This document shows, one piece after another, positions 1-6,773 of a stretch of DNA of 6,773 nt. The notes below the pieces were generated by a model. It was not told the origin of the DNA, did not search any database, and saw only the letters and a program-made list of their open reading frames with translations. How positions within the stretch are numbered: position 1 is the first letter of the stretch; every line of letters starts with the position of its first letter. The DNA is from an uncultured Burkholderiales bacterium (GTDB lineage Bacteria > Pseudomonadota > Gammaproteobacteria > Burkholderiales > Burkholderiaceae_E): NCBI GenBank assembly GCA_903923345.1, contig CAIXXI010000015.1:1-6773 (forward strand), read 5' to 3'. The position numbers and the translations under genes are program-made.

Positions 1-1402
1 CATCACCCAGCACATCGGCGCCTACCACGTCGAAACCCCCCGTGGTGTGATCACCTTCCTGGATACCCCGGGTCACGAGGCCTTCACCGCCATGCGGGCA
101 CGGGGTGCCAAGGCCACCGACATCGTCGTTCTGGTGGTCGCAGCTGATGACGGCGTGATGCCTCAGACCATCGAGGCGATCCACCATGCCAAGGCGGCCG
201 GCGTGCCGATCGTCGTGGCCATGAACAAGATCGACAAGCCCGATGCCAACCCCGACCGCGTCAAGCAGGAACTGGTGGCTCAGGAAGTCGTGCCCGAGGA
301 CTACGGTGGTGAGTCGCCCTTCGTGCCGGTGTCTGCCAAGACCGGCGAGGGCATCGATGACCTGCTCGAGAACCTGCTCCTGCAGGCCGAGGTGCTCGAG
401 CTCAAGGCGCCGGTTGCGGCACCCGGCAAGGGTCTGGTGATTGAAGCCCGGCTCGACAAGGGCAAGGGCCCGGTGGCGACCATGCTGGTCACTTCAGGCA
501 CGCTCAAGCGCGGCGATGTGGTGCTGGCCGGCTCGTCCTATGGACGGGTGCGTGCCATGCTCGATGAATCCGGCAAGCCGATCACCGAGGCAGGCCCTTC
601 AATCCCGGTCGAGATTCAGGGTTTGTCAGAGGTGCCCTCGGCCGGTGAAGAGGTCGTGGTGATTGCCGATGAGCGCAAGGCCCGCGAAATCGCGCTGTTC
701 CGTCAAGGCAAGTTCCGCGACGTCAAGCTTGCCAAGCAGCAGGCCGCCAAACTCGAAAACATGCTCGAGCAGATGTCCGAGGGCGCCAGCCAGACGCTGG
801 CCCTGATCATCAAGGCCGACGTGCAGGGCTCGCAGGAGGCGCTGGGTCAGTCGATGCTCAAGCTGGCCACCGACGAGATCAAGGTTCAGATCGTCCACGC
901 GGCTGTGGGTGGCATCACCGAGAGCGACATCAACCTTGCGGTGGCTTCCAAGGCGGTGGTGATCGGCTTCAATGTGCGGGCCGACATGGCTGCCCGCAAA
1001 CTGGCCGAGTCCAACGGCATCGATGTCCGCTACTACAACATCATCTACGACGCAGTTGATGAAGTGAAGGCGGCCATGAGCGGCATGCTCGCGCCCGAAA
1101 AGCGCGAGGAGACCATCGGCATGGTGCAGATCCGCGAGATCTTCACCGTCAGCCGCATTGGCAACATCGCAGGTTGCATGGTCACCGAAGGCATCGTTCG
1201 ACGCAGTGCCCGGATTCGTTTGCTGCGCGATTCTGTGGTCATCTGGACCGGCGAACTTGACTCGCTCAAGCGCTTCAAGGACGACGTGCGCGAGGTCCGC
1301 GAGGGCTTCGAGTGCGGCCTGACCCTGAAGAACCAGAACGACATCAAGGTTGGCGATCAGCTCGAAGTCTTCGAGGTGAAGGAAGTCGCGCGAACGCTCT
1401 GA
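1..1402 (+). CDS. infB: Translation initiation factor IF2, 5'-truncated by window edge
   Basis: IF2 is the GTPase that brings initiator fMet-tRNA to the 30S subunit and promotes subunit joining. The reading frame is already open at base 2 and the first residues (ITQHIGAYHV) are the IF2 switch I/G2 region, so the N-terminal domains and the G1 P-loop lie outside the window. Numbering from the codon at base 2, I see G3 DTPGH (21-25), G4 NKID (75-78) and G5 SAK (111-113). These are followed by the domain II beta-barrel (from about 135, GLVIEARLDKGKGPVAT), domain III (about 240-345, including the KADVQGSQEAL segment) and the fMet-tRNA-binding C-terminal barrel (about 360-466, including VQIREIF and IAGCMVTEG). 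It ends EVFEVKEVARTL and stops with TGA. A GTG at 47 is an internal valine codon, not a start. 466 residues are present and the full protein is probably 900 or more. No frameshift or missing motif was found in the visible part. Confidence 0.98.
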   Translation, partial: ITQHIGAYHVETPRGVITFLDTPGHEAFTAMRARGAKATDIVVLVVAADDGVMPQTIEAIHHAKAAGVPIVVAMNKIDKPDANPDRVKQELVAQEVVPEDYGGESPFVPVSAKTGEGIDDLLENLLLQAEVLELKAPVAAPGKGLVIEARLDKGKGPVATMLVTSGTLKRGDVVLAGSSYGRVRAMLDESGKPITEAGPSIPVEIQGLSEVPSAGEEVVVIADERKAREIALFRQGKFRDVKLAKQQAAKLENMLEQMSEGASQTLALIIKADVQGSQEALGQSMLKLATDEIKVQIVHAAVGGITESDINLAVASKAVVIGFNVRADMAARKLAESNGIDVRYYNIIYDAVDEVKAAMSGMLAPEKREETIGMVQIREIFTVSRIGNIAGCMVTEGIVRRSARIRLLRDSVVIWTGELDSLKRFKDDVREVREGFECGLTLKNQNDIKVGDQLEVFEVKEVARTL

Positions 1403-1421
1403 GCGCGGCCGGCCTGCCCGG

Positions 1422-1441
1422 CACCCGGATCCATCCGGGTG
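1422..1441. other. Perfect GC-rich hairpin between infB and rbfA
   Basis: CACCCGGAT at 1422-1430 is the exact reverse complement of ATCCGGGTG at 1433-1441. As RNA this gives an 8-bp stem with a 4-nt loop, extendable by a G-U pair at the base (1421/1442). It begins 20 nt after the infB stop. No run of T follows on either side (the next bases are GCGGCGGCC), so it is not a classical intrinsic terminator. It may be an RNA-processing site, a 3'-end stabiliser or a partial attenuator in the polycistronic message. The structure is seen in the sequence; the role is a guess. Confidence 0.5.
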
Positions 1442-1481
1442 TGCGGCGGCCTGCGGCGTCCGAGGGCATCCGGCACCTTGC

Positions 1482-1486
1482 AGGGG
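1482..1486 (+). promoter_or_regulatory. Ribosome binding site deciding the rbfA start
   Basis: AGGGG lies only 1 nt before the ATG at 1488 but 7 nt before the in-frame ATG at 1494. Normal spacing therefore favours 1494. The match to the anti-Shine-Dalgarno sequence is moderate. Confidence 0.5.
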
Positions 1487-1493
1487 CATGGGC

Positions 1494-1898
1494 ATGAACA
1501 GGCATTCAAGAAGCGGCGGCGACCGATCGGTTCGTGTGGCCGAGCAGATTCACCACGAGCTCGCCCAGATGATCGCCCGCGAGGTCAAGGATCCGCGCAT
1601 CGGGATGGTCACCCTCACGTCGGTGTCGATCACGCCTGACTACGCCTACGCCACGATTCACTTCACCGTGCTGCCGGATGATCCCGAGACGGTTGCCCGC
1701 TCCCTCGACGGTCTGCGCAGCAGCACCGGTTTCATGCGGTCACAGCTGGGGCGCCGCGTGCGGATCCACACCAACCCGGAGCTTCGATTCGTCCATGACA
1801 CCTCGGTGGGGCGCGGTGTGGAACTGTCGCGCCTGATCGACGAGGCCAATGCCACGCGGGCCGATGAAGACGGCGATGCCGAGTCGACCGGACACTGA
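1494..1898 (+). CDS. rbfA: Ribosome-binding factor A (30S maturation)
   Basis: RbfA binds the 30S subunit near the 5' end of 16S rRNA (helix 1 region), helps late 16S processing and supports cold adaptation. The 134-residue product (from ATG 1494) fits the family length of about 115-135. It has the single KH-type fold. The first helix is VRVAEQIHHELAQMIAREV (13-31). The signature KDPRIG (32-37) follows, then strands MVTLTSVSITPDYAYATIHFTV, and a helix-kink-helix at about 66-86 where STG (77-79) takes the place of the KH AxG/SxG kink. The last strand, RVRIHTNPELRFVHDTS, is also typical. The tail (117-134) is acidic and non-conserved. The alternative ATG at 1488 would add two residues, but its Shine-Dalgarno spacing is too short. 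It follows infB by about 91 nt and abuts or overlaps truB, consistent with one operon. Confidence 0.95.
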   Translation: MNRHSRSGGDRSVRVAEQIHHELAQMIAREVKDPRIGMVTLTSVSITPDYAYATIHFTVLPDDPETVARSLDGLRSSTGFMRSQLGRRVRIHTNPELRFVHDTSVGRGVELSRLIDEANATRADEDGDAESTGH

Positions 1899-2922
1899 GC
1901 CCGTGAACGATCTCGTCAATCCTGCCAGTCAAACAACGTCGTCCAGACCGGCCGGCCGCTCACGCCGTTCGGCCCAGGCCCCGCGCGCGCGTCGCCCCTG
2001 GCTGCGCGTCGACGGTGTGCTGCTGCTCGACAAACCGGTGGGGCCGAGCTCGAACGACGCCCTGCAGCGGGCCCGGCGGGTGTTCAGCGCAGCCAGCGCC
2101 GGCCATGGCGGCACCCTGGATCCGATGGCCAGCGGCCTGCTGCCGATCGCATTTGGTGAGGCCACGAAGTTTCTGCATGACCTGCTCGATGCCGACAAGA
2201 CCTATGAGGCCACGATGTGCCTGGGCGTGTGCACCGACAGCGGCGATGCTCAAGGTGTGGTCGTCAGTGAACGCGCAGTCGATGTGTCGGATGCCGACAT
2301 TGCAGCGGCCTGTGCAGCCTTCCTGGGCGAGATCGACCAGATTCCGCCGATGCATTCGGCGCTCAAGCGTGACGGCCGTCCGCTCTACGAATATGCCCGT
2401 GAAGGCATCGTGCTGGACCGTCCTGCGCGGCGGGTCAGGGTCCATGCGCTCGATCTCATCGGTATTGATCGCAGCGATGCATCGCGGCCGCAGGTCTCGA
2501 TTCGCACGCAGGTCAGCAAGGGCACCTACATCCGCACGCTCGCGCAGGACATCGGCGAGCGGCTGGGCTGTGGTGCCCACCTGATCGCCTTGCGCCGCAC
2601 CCAGGTGGCGTCGCTGTCGATCAGTGATGCAGTCAGCCTGGAGGCACTCGAGGCCGCCGAGCCTGTCCAGCGCGATCAGTGGCTGGGCCCGACAGACCGT
2701 CTGCTCGCCAGCCTGCCCCGCATCGCGCTGAATGACCTTCTTGCACACCGTTTCATCCAGGGGCAACGCCTCGTGCTCGACACTGTCGCGCGGGCACCGC
2801 TTCAGCAGGCGCAGGCCGGCCCGGTGCGGGTGTACTGCGGCGAGCGGCTGCTGGGTGTTGCTGGCTTTGAGCCACCGGGGCTGCTGGCACCGCGGCGACT
2901 GATTGCACCGCCACCGACCTGA
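1876..2922 (+). CDS. truB: tRNA pseudouridine(55) synthase TruB
   Basis: TruB isomerises U55 in the T-loop of tRNAs to pseudouridine and acts as a tRNA-folding chaperone. From ATG 1876 the product has 348 residues, against 314 in E. coli. Family motifs are intact: VDGVLLLDKPVGPSSNDAL (about 45-63), GHGGTLDP (76-83) with catalytic Asp82, DKTYEA (107-112), the substrate-loop segment QIPPMHSALKRDGRPLYEYAREG, and SKGTYIRTL (214-222). The last 50 or so residues (VRVYCGERLLGVAGF, then LAPRRLI) form the PUA-like C-terminal domain. The start is uncertain. In-frame starts are ATG 1849, ATG 1864, ATG 1876 and GTG 1903, and none has a strong Shine-Dalgarno at good spacing. 1876 overlaps rbfA by 23 nt, whereas 1903 starts 4 nt after the rbfA stop. 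The N-terminal part before the catalytic core is Arg/Ser/Pro-rich and not conserved. Overlap with rbfA suggests translational coupling. Confidence 0.95.
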   Translation: MPSRPDTEPVNDLVNPASQTTSSRPAGRSRRSAQAPRARRPWLRVDGVLLLDKPVGPSSNDALQRARRVFSAASAGHGGTLDPMASGLLPIAFGEATKFLHDLLDADKTYEATMCLGVCTDSGDAQGVVVSERAVDVSDADIAAACAAFLGEIDQIPPMHSALKRDGRPLYEYAREGIVLDRPARRVRVHALDLIGIDRSDASRPQVSIRTQVSKGTYIRTLAQDIGERLGCGAHLIALRRTQVASLSISDAVSLEALEAAEPVQRDQWLGPTDRLLASLPRIALNDLLAHRFIQGQRLVLDTVARAPLQQAQAGPVRVYCGERLLGVAGFEPPGLLAPRRLIAPPPT

Positions 2923-2927
2923 TCGAG

Positions 2928-2978
2928 CCCTTCGCAACACCCCGACGAACCCGACCCTCCCGAACTTCGAATCCATCC
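2928..2978 (+). promoter_or_regulatory. C-rich, G-poor leader upstream of typA (rut-like)
   Basis: By hand count these 51 bases contain 26 C but only 6 G, in a region where flanking coding DNA has roughly balanced C and G. C-rich, G-poor, poorly structured RNA is what Rho loads onto (rut sites), so the segment could be a Rho entry point between truB and typA. It could also simply be an unstructured leader favouring typA translation. I see no convincing -35/-10 pair in the 67-nt gap. The composition is observed; the function is inferred. Confidence 0.3.
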
Positions 2979-2982
2979 AGGA
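2979..2982 (+). promoter_or_regulatory. Ribosome binding site of typA
   Basis: AGGA ends 7 nt before the ATG at 2990. This selects that ATG, which also begins the conserved N-terminus MQAIRNIAIIAHVDHGKT, over any upstream in-frame codon. Confidence 0.75.
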
Positions 2983-2989
2983 ATTTCTC

Positions 2990-4849
<1,860 letters not shown>

Positions 4850-4851
4850 CG

Positions 4852-5259
4852 GTGCGTGCGCTGCTGACACGGCTGGCCGTGCTGACCCTGCTGTCGGCCT
4901 GTGGAAGCGGCAGCGCCTCCGATGCCCTGGCCTCCGCTGGCGCGACCGCCAAAGTAGCCGAAATCAATGCACGGCTACTGGTGCTTGAGGCTGATATCAG
5001 CACGAAGATTCTCAAGCCGCTGTGCACATCGGATGCGCAGTGCCGGGCGCTGCCGATGGGCGCACGGTCTTGTGGCGGGCCGGATCGGTATCAGGCCTAT
5101 TCAACTCAGGTGTCGAACAGCGCCGATCTGGAGCGACTGTCTGCAGAGCATCAGCGCCTGTCGGCCCAGCGCAATGAACTCGAAGGCACGATGGGCATCT
5201 GCTCGATCCTGCCCGCGCCGGCAATGCGCTGCGAATCGCTCAGCTGCGTGGTCCGTTAG
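4852..5259 (+). CDS. Small cysteine-rich predicted lipoprotein, unknown function
   Basis: The product has 135 residues and starts at GTG, 2 nt after the typA stop. Residues 1-17 form a lipoprotein signal: Arg2 and Arg7, a hydrophobic core LAVLTLLSA, and the lipobox LSAC with the predicted lipidated Cys17. Gly at +2 does not resemble the Asp inner-membrane retention signal, so outer-membrane anchoring is expected. The mature part has a short Ala/Ser linker, then a helical stretch (34-55). Next is a block with Cys58, Cys64 and Cys74 around SDAQCRALPMGARSCGGPDRYQAYS. A predicted heptad-like helix follows (93-112, LERLSAEHQRLSAQRNELEG), then Cys117, Cys127 and Cys132 near the C-terminus. Six periplasmic cysteines suggest up to three disulfides. 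I recognise no named domain, although the CxxxxxCR...GxxxCGGPxxYxxYS pattern looks like a conserved family rather than random sequence. It is probably cotranscribed with typA; a functional link is not shown. Confidence 0.8.
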   Translation: MRALLTRLAVLTLLSACGSGSASDALASAGATAKVAEINARLLVLEADISTKILKPLCTSDAQCRALPMGARSCGGPDRYQAYSTQVSNSADLERLSAEHQRLSAQRNELEGTMGICSILPAPAMRCESLSCVVR

Positions 5260-5260
5260 T

Positions 5261-5294
5261 GACTGGTCAGATTGAGTGACCGGCCGGATTGAGT
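5261..5294. repeat. 17-nt imperfect tandem duplication after the lipoprotein gene
   Basis: GACTGGTCAGATTGAGT (5261-5277) is followed immediately by GACCGGCCGGATTGAGT (5278-5294). They match at 14 of 17 positions and all three differences are transitions. The first copy begins 1 nt after the stop codon. It looks like a small decayed tandem duplication; no function is evident. Confidence 0.55.
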
Positions 5295-5324
5295 CGCCTG
5301 CGTCAGTGAGTCACCGGCGCCAGA

Positions 5325-5356
5325 CACCGCGCCCGGGGATATCCGGGCGCGCGGTG
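5325..5356. terminator. Stem-loop in the convergent intergenic gap, possible bidirectional terminator
   Basis: CACCGCGCCCGG (5325-5336) pairs with CCGGGCGCGCGGTG (5343-5356), giving about 12 GC-rich base pairs with one 2-nt CG bulge and a 6-nt loop GGATAT. An alternative outer pairing joins 5310-5316 to 5352-5358. It lies between the ends of two convergent genes (stops at 5259 and 5368), where a shared terminator is expected. Neither strand has a T-run after the stem, so it is not a textbook intrinsic terminator. It may mark a processed or Rho-dependent 3' end. Confidence 0.45.
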
Positions 5357-5367
5357 ACACGGCATCT

Positions 5368-6486
5368 TCAGCTGGCGGCAGCGGCTGCGGATGAGTCCAG
5401 GGTCGGGTAGTCGGTATAACCCACCGCGCCCGGGCCGTAATAGGTCTTGATATTGGCCGGCGTCAGGGGCGCATCGAGCTGCAGCCTGCGCGGCAGATCC
5501 GGATTCGAGATGAACGGCACACCGAAGGCGACCGCATCGCAGCGACCGCCGGCAACCGCATCCAGGGCCATCTGCCGGGTGTATTTGTTGTTGCCGATGA
5601 TCGTGCCGTGGAAGTGGCGACGCGCGCCCGCGAAATCGAAGCCGCGCTCGTGATGCTCCACACCGGTGTTGCCTTCGATGAAGTGGACGAAGGCAATCCG
5701 CCGGGCATTCAGCGCTTCAAGCAGTGCGGTGTAGGTGGCCTGCGGGTTGCTGTCCTGCGGGCAGCCGTTGGCGCCGGATACCGGCGACAGGCGGATGCCG
5801 ACCCGGTCAGGGCCAAAGACCTCGATGGCCGCATCGATCACCTCGAGCGTGAAGCGGATGCGGTTGGCGATTGAACCGCCGTATTCATCCGTGCGATGGT
5901 TGACCGAATCGCGGATGAACTGCTCGAGCAGATAGCCGTTGGCCGAGTGGATCTCGACGCCATCGAGGCCGGCATCGTGAATGACTTGGGCCGCATGCCG
6001 GAAGTCGGCCACCAGTGCCTTGACTTCGGCGGTGCTCAGTGCGCGCGCTGCAGTGCGTTCGCGCTTGCCGTGTTGCGTGTGCACCGTGCCGACCGCGGTG
6101 TAGTCAGATGACGAGACCGGTGCGGCATTGCCCGGCTGCAGATCCGGATGCGAGACAGCGCCGACATGCCAGAGCTGCGCAACGATCCGGCCGCCCGCAG
6201 CATGCACCGCATCAGCAACCCGCTTCCAGCCGGCCTGCTGTTCAGCGCTGTGGCAGCCGGGCGTGCCGATGTAGCCGATGCCGCGCGGCTCGACCTGCGT
6301 GGCTTCGCTGACGATCAGGCCTGCCGAGGCGCGCTGCGCGTAGTACTCGGCATTCAGCGCATGGAGCGCCAGGCTACCCGGCAGGGCCCGGCAGCGCGTC
6401 AGCGGCGCCATGATCACTCGGTTGGGGCACTCGATAGCGCCGATGCGCAGGGAGTCAAACAGGCTGGGGGTGGCGTTTGCATTCAT
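5368..6486 (-). CDS. Old Yellow Enzyme-family alkene reductase (NemA/XenB-like)
   Basis: OYE-family flavoproteins use FMN and NAD(P)H to reduce activated C=C bonds of enals, enones and maleimides, and often nitro compounds or nitrate esters. They are soluble TIM-barrel enzymes. The product has 372 residues, the usual length. Seen in order: LFDSLRIGAIECPNRVIMAPLTR (9-31; PLT contacts FMN), AEYYAQRASAGLIVSEAT (46-63), QLWHVG (104-109), HSANGYLLEQF (180-190), NHRTDEYGGSIANR (196-209), GIRLSP (230-235), a late FMN-phosphate strand (FHGTIIGNN, DAVAFG), and the C-terminal YGPGAVGYTDYPTL. His180/Asn183 are the ligand-binding pair (His/Asn as in yeast OYE1, not His/His as in PETN reductase) and Tyr185 is the expected proton donor. 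Two variants stand out: Ala110 where E. coli NemA has Arg (HTGR), and Val323 where NemA has Arg (FGR). The tail is Ala-rich. Its ATG has only a poor Shine-Dalgarno upstream. The exact substrate cannot be told from sequence. Confidence 0.93.
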   Translation of the reverse strand: MNANATPSLFDSLRIGAIECPNRVIMAPLTRCRALPGSLALHALNAEYYAQRASAGLIVSEATQVEPRGIGYIGTPGCHSAEQQAGWKRVADAVHAAGGRIVAQLWHVGAVSHPDLQPGNAAPVSSSDYTAVGTVHTQHGKRERTAARALSTAEVKALVADFRHAAQVIHDAGLDGVEIHSANGYLLEQFIRDSVNHRTDEYGGSIANRIRFTLEVIDAAIEVFGPDRVGIRLSPVSGANGCPQDSNPQATYTALLEALNARRIAFVHFIEGNTGVEHHERGFDFAGARRHFHGTIIGNNKYTRQMALDAVAGGRCDAVAFGVPFISNPDLPRRLQLDAPLTPANIKTYYGPGAVGYTDYPTLDSSAAAAAS

Positions 6487-6579
6487 GCCGCCCAGTTTAC
6501 CGGTTGGCAGTCATCCGCCGCAGCCCGCGCGTTTCAATCGGTGGTCGCGGTCAGTGCCCGGGCTGCTCCCCTGATCGAA
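6487..6579. other. Intergenic region upstream of the alkene reductase, with an inverted repeat
   Basis: This 93-nt gap should hold the promoter or leader of the minus-strand reductase if it is not simply read through from the gene upstream. GCAGCCCG (6520-6527) and CGGGCTGC (6559-6566) form a perfect 8-bp inverted repeat with a 31-nt spacer. The second arm overlaps the palindrome GCCCGGGC (6556-6563). This could be an operator or a weak 3' structure of the upstream gene, but in GC-rich DNA it may be chance. A TAAACT on the minus strand close to the ATG matches a -10 box at only 4 of 6 positions and has no good -35. Confidence 0.3.
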
Positions 6580-6773
6580 TCAAGCGGCAGATGTTTGATC
6601 CAGACCGAGTGCGATCAGCGATGCCGCAATGAATCCCGGCGAAAGCGCTGACCGATGGCGGGTGGGCTGGAAGGCTTCGCTCAGGCGCGCGCGAATCGAG
6701 GCGGCGATGCCATCCCATGCAGCACGGCGTGCAAGCGACTGCTGCGATTCCAGCGCGCCGGTGCACTTGACCC
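6580..6773 (-). CDS. 3' end of an unidentified minus-strand gene, cut by window edge
   Basis: Reading the minus strand inward from the right edge, one frame stays open for 63 codons and ends with TGA at 6582-6580. It translates to a protein-like sequence containing ESQQSLARRAAWDGIAASI, then RARLSEAF, and ending IALGLDQTSAA. The residue mix (amphipathic, Ala/Leu/Arg/Glu) looks coding. The other minus frame, open over 6551-6766, is Cys/His/Trp/Arg-rich and looks like a shadow. Third-position GC is about 65% by hand count, somewhat low for this DNA. I do not recognise the family. Because nemA in E. coli is preceded in the same direction by the TetR-type regulator gene nemR, a regulator C-terminus is possible, but nothing seen here proves it. 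Confidence 0.4.
   Translation of the reverse strand, partial: VKCTGALESQQSLARRAAWDGIAASIRARLSEAFQPTRHRSALSPGFIAASLIALGLDQTSAA

Noticed and set aside
47..49. GTG as a possible start of a short infB product
   Set aside because: It encodes a valine between switch I and DTPGH in the IF2 G domain. The frame is open and conserved upstream to the window edge.
626..1495. A 289-codon minus-strand frame antisense to infB
   Set aside because: Antisense shadow of the strongly conserved IF2 C-terminal domains.
6495..6540. Sigma70-like promoter for the alkene reductase (minus-strand TTGAAA and TAAACT)
   Set aside because: TTGAAA and TAAACT are about 32 nt apart, too far to work together, and neither has a fitting partner at 16-18 nt.
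6148..6651. A 167-codon plus-strand frame antisense to the alkene reductase start
   Set aside because: The reductase on the minus strand has clear family motifs through this stretch; the plus frame has none.
6551..6766. A 71-codon minus-strand frame at the right edge
   Set aside because: Its translation is Cys/His/Trp/Arg-rich and unlike a normal protein. The overlapping frame ending at 6580 has a more protein-like composition and is open to the edge.

Overview
The window is GC-rich chromosomal DNA. It looks like a proteobacterium, most probably a betaproteobacterium of the Burkholderiales type. The basis is the high GC at third codon positions, the gene order infB-rbfA-truB-typA on one strand (familiar from Burkholderiales, where rimP-nusA usually lie upstream), and protein endings such as the IF2 C-terminus EVFEVKEVARTL. 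The taxonomic call is inference from remembered family sequences; no search was run.

Region 1 (1-4849, plus strand) is a translation and ribosome-assembly cluster. It holds the C-terminal two thirds or less of translation initiation factor IF2 (infB, cut by the left edge), the 30S maturation factor RbfA, the tRNA pseudouridine-55 synthase TruB and the ribosome-associated GTPase TypA/BipA. rbfA and truB abut or overlap. Gaps of about 90 nt (infB-rbfA) and 67 nt (truB-typA) hold, respectively, a perfect GC-rich hairpin and a strikingly C-rich, G-poor leader. The products share one theme: 30S maturation, tRNA modification, initiation, and stress- or cold-dependent ribosome assembly.

Region 2 (4852-5259, plus strand) is a small predicted lipoprotein of unknown function. 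Its GTG start lies two bases after the typA stop, so it is probably translated from the same message. It has a clear lipobox and six cysteines in the mature part besides the lipidated one.

Region 3 (5260-5367) is a 108-nt gap between convergent genes. It holds a 17-nt imperfect tandem repeat and a strong GC-rich stem-loop without a U-tract.

Region 4 (5368-6773, minus strand) starts with a complete Old Yellow Enzyme-family alkene reductase (NemA/XenB-like). Upstream of it, after a gap of about 93 nt, is the 3' end of another minus-strand reading frame that runs off the right edge and that I could not identify.

No tRNA, rRNA, CRISPR array, insertion sequence or phage gene is visible. Most of the window is conserved housekeeping DNA, and I do not see a clear new multi-gene system. 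The items most worth a second look are the typA-linked cysteine-rich lipoprotein, the C-rich typA leader, and two non-canonical residues in the alkene reductase.
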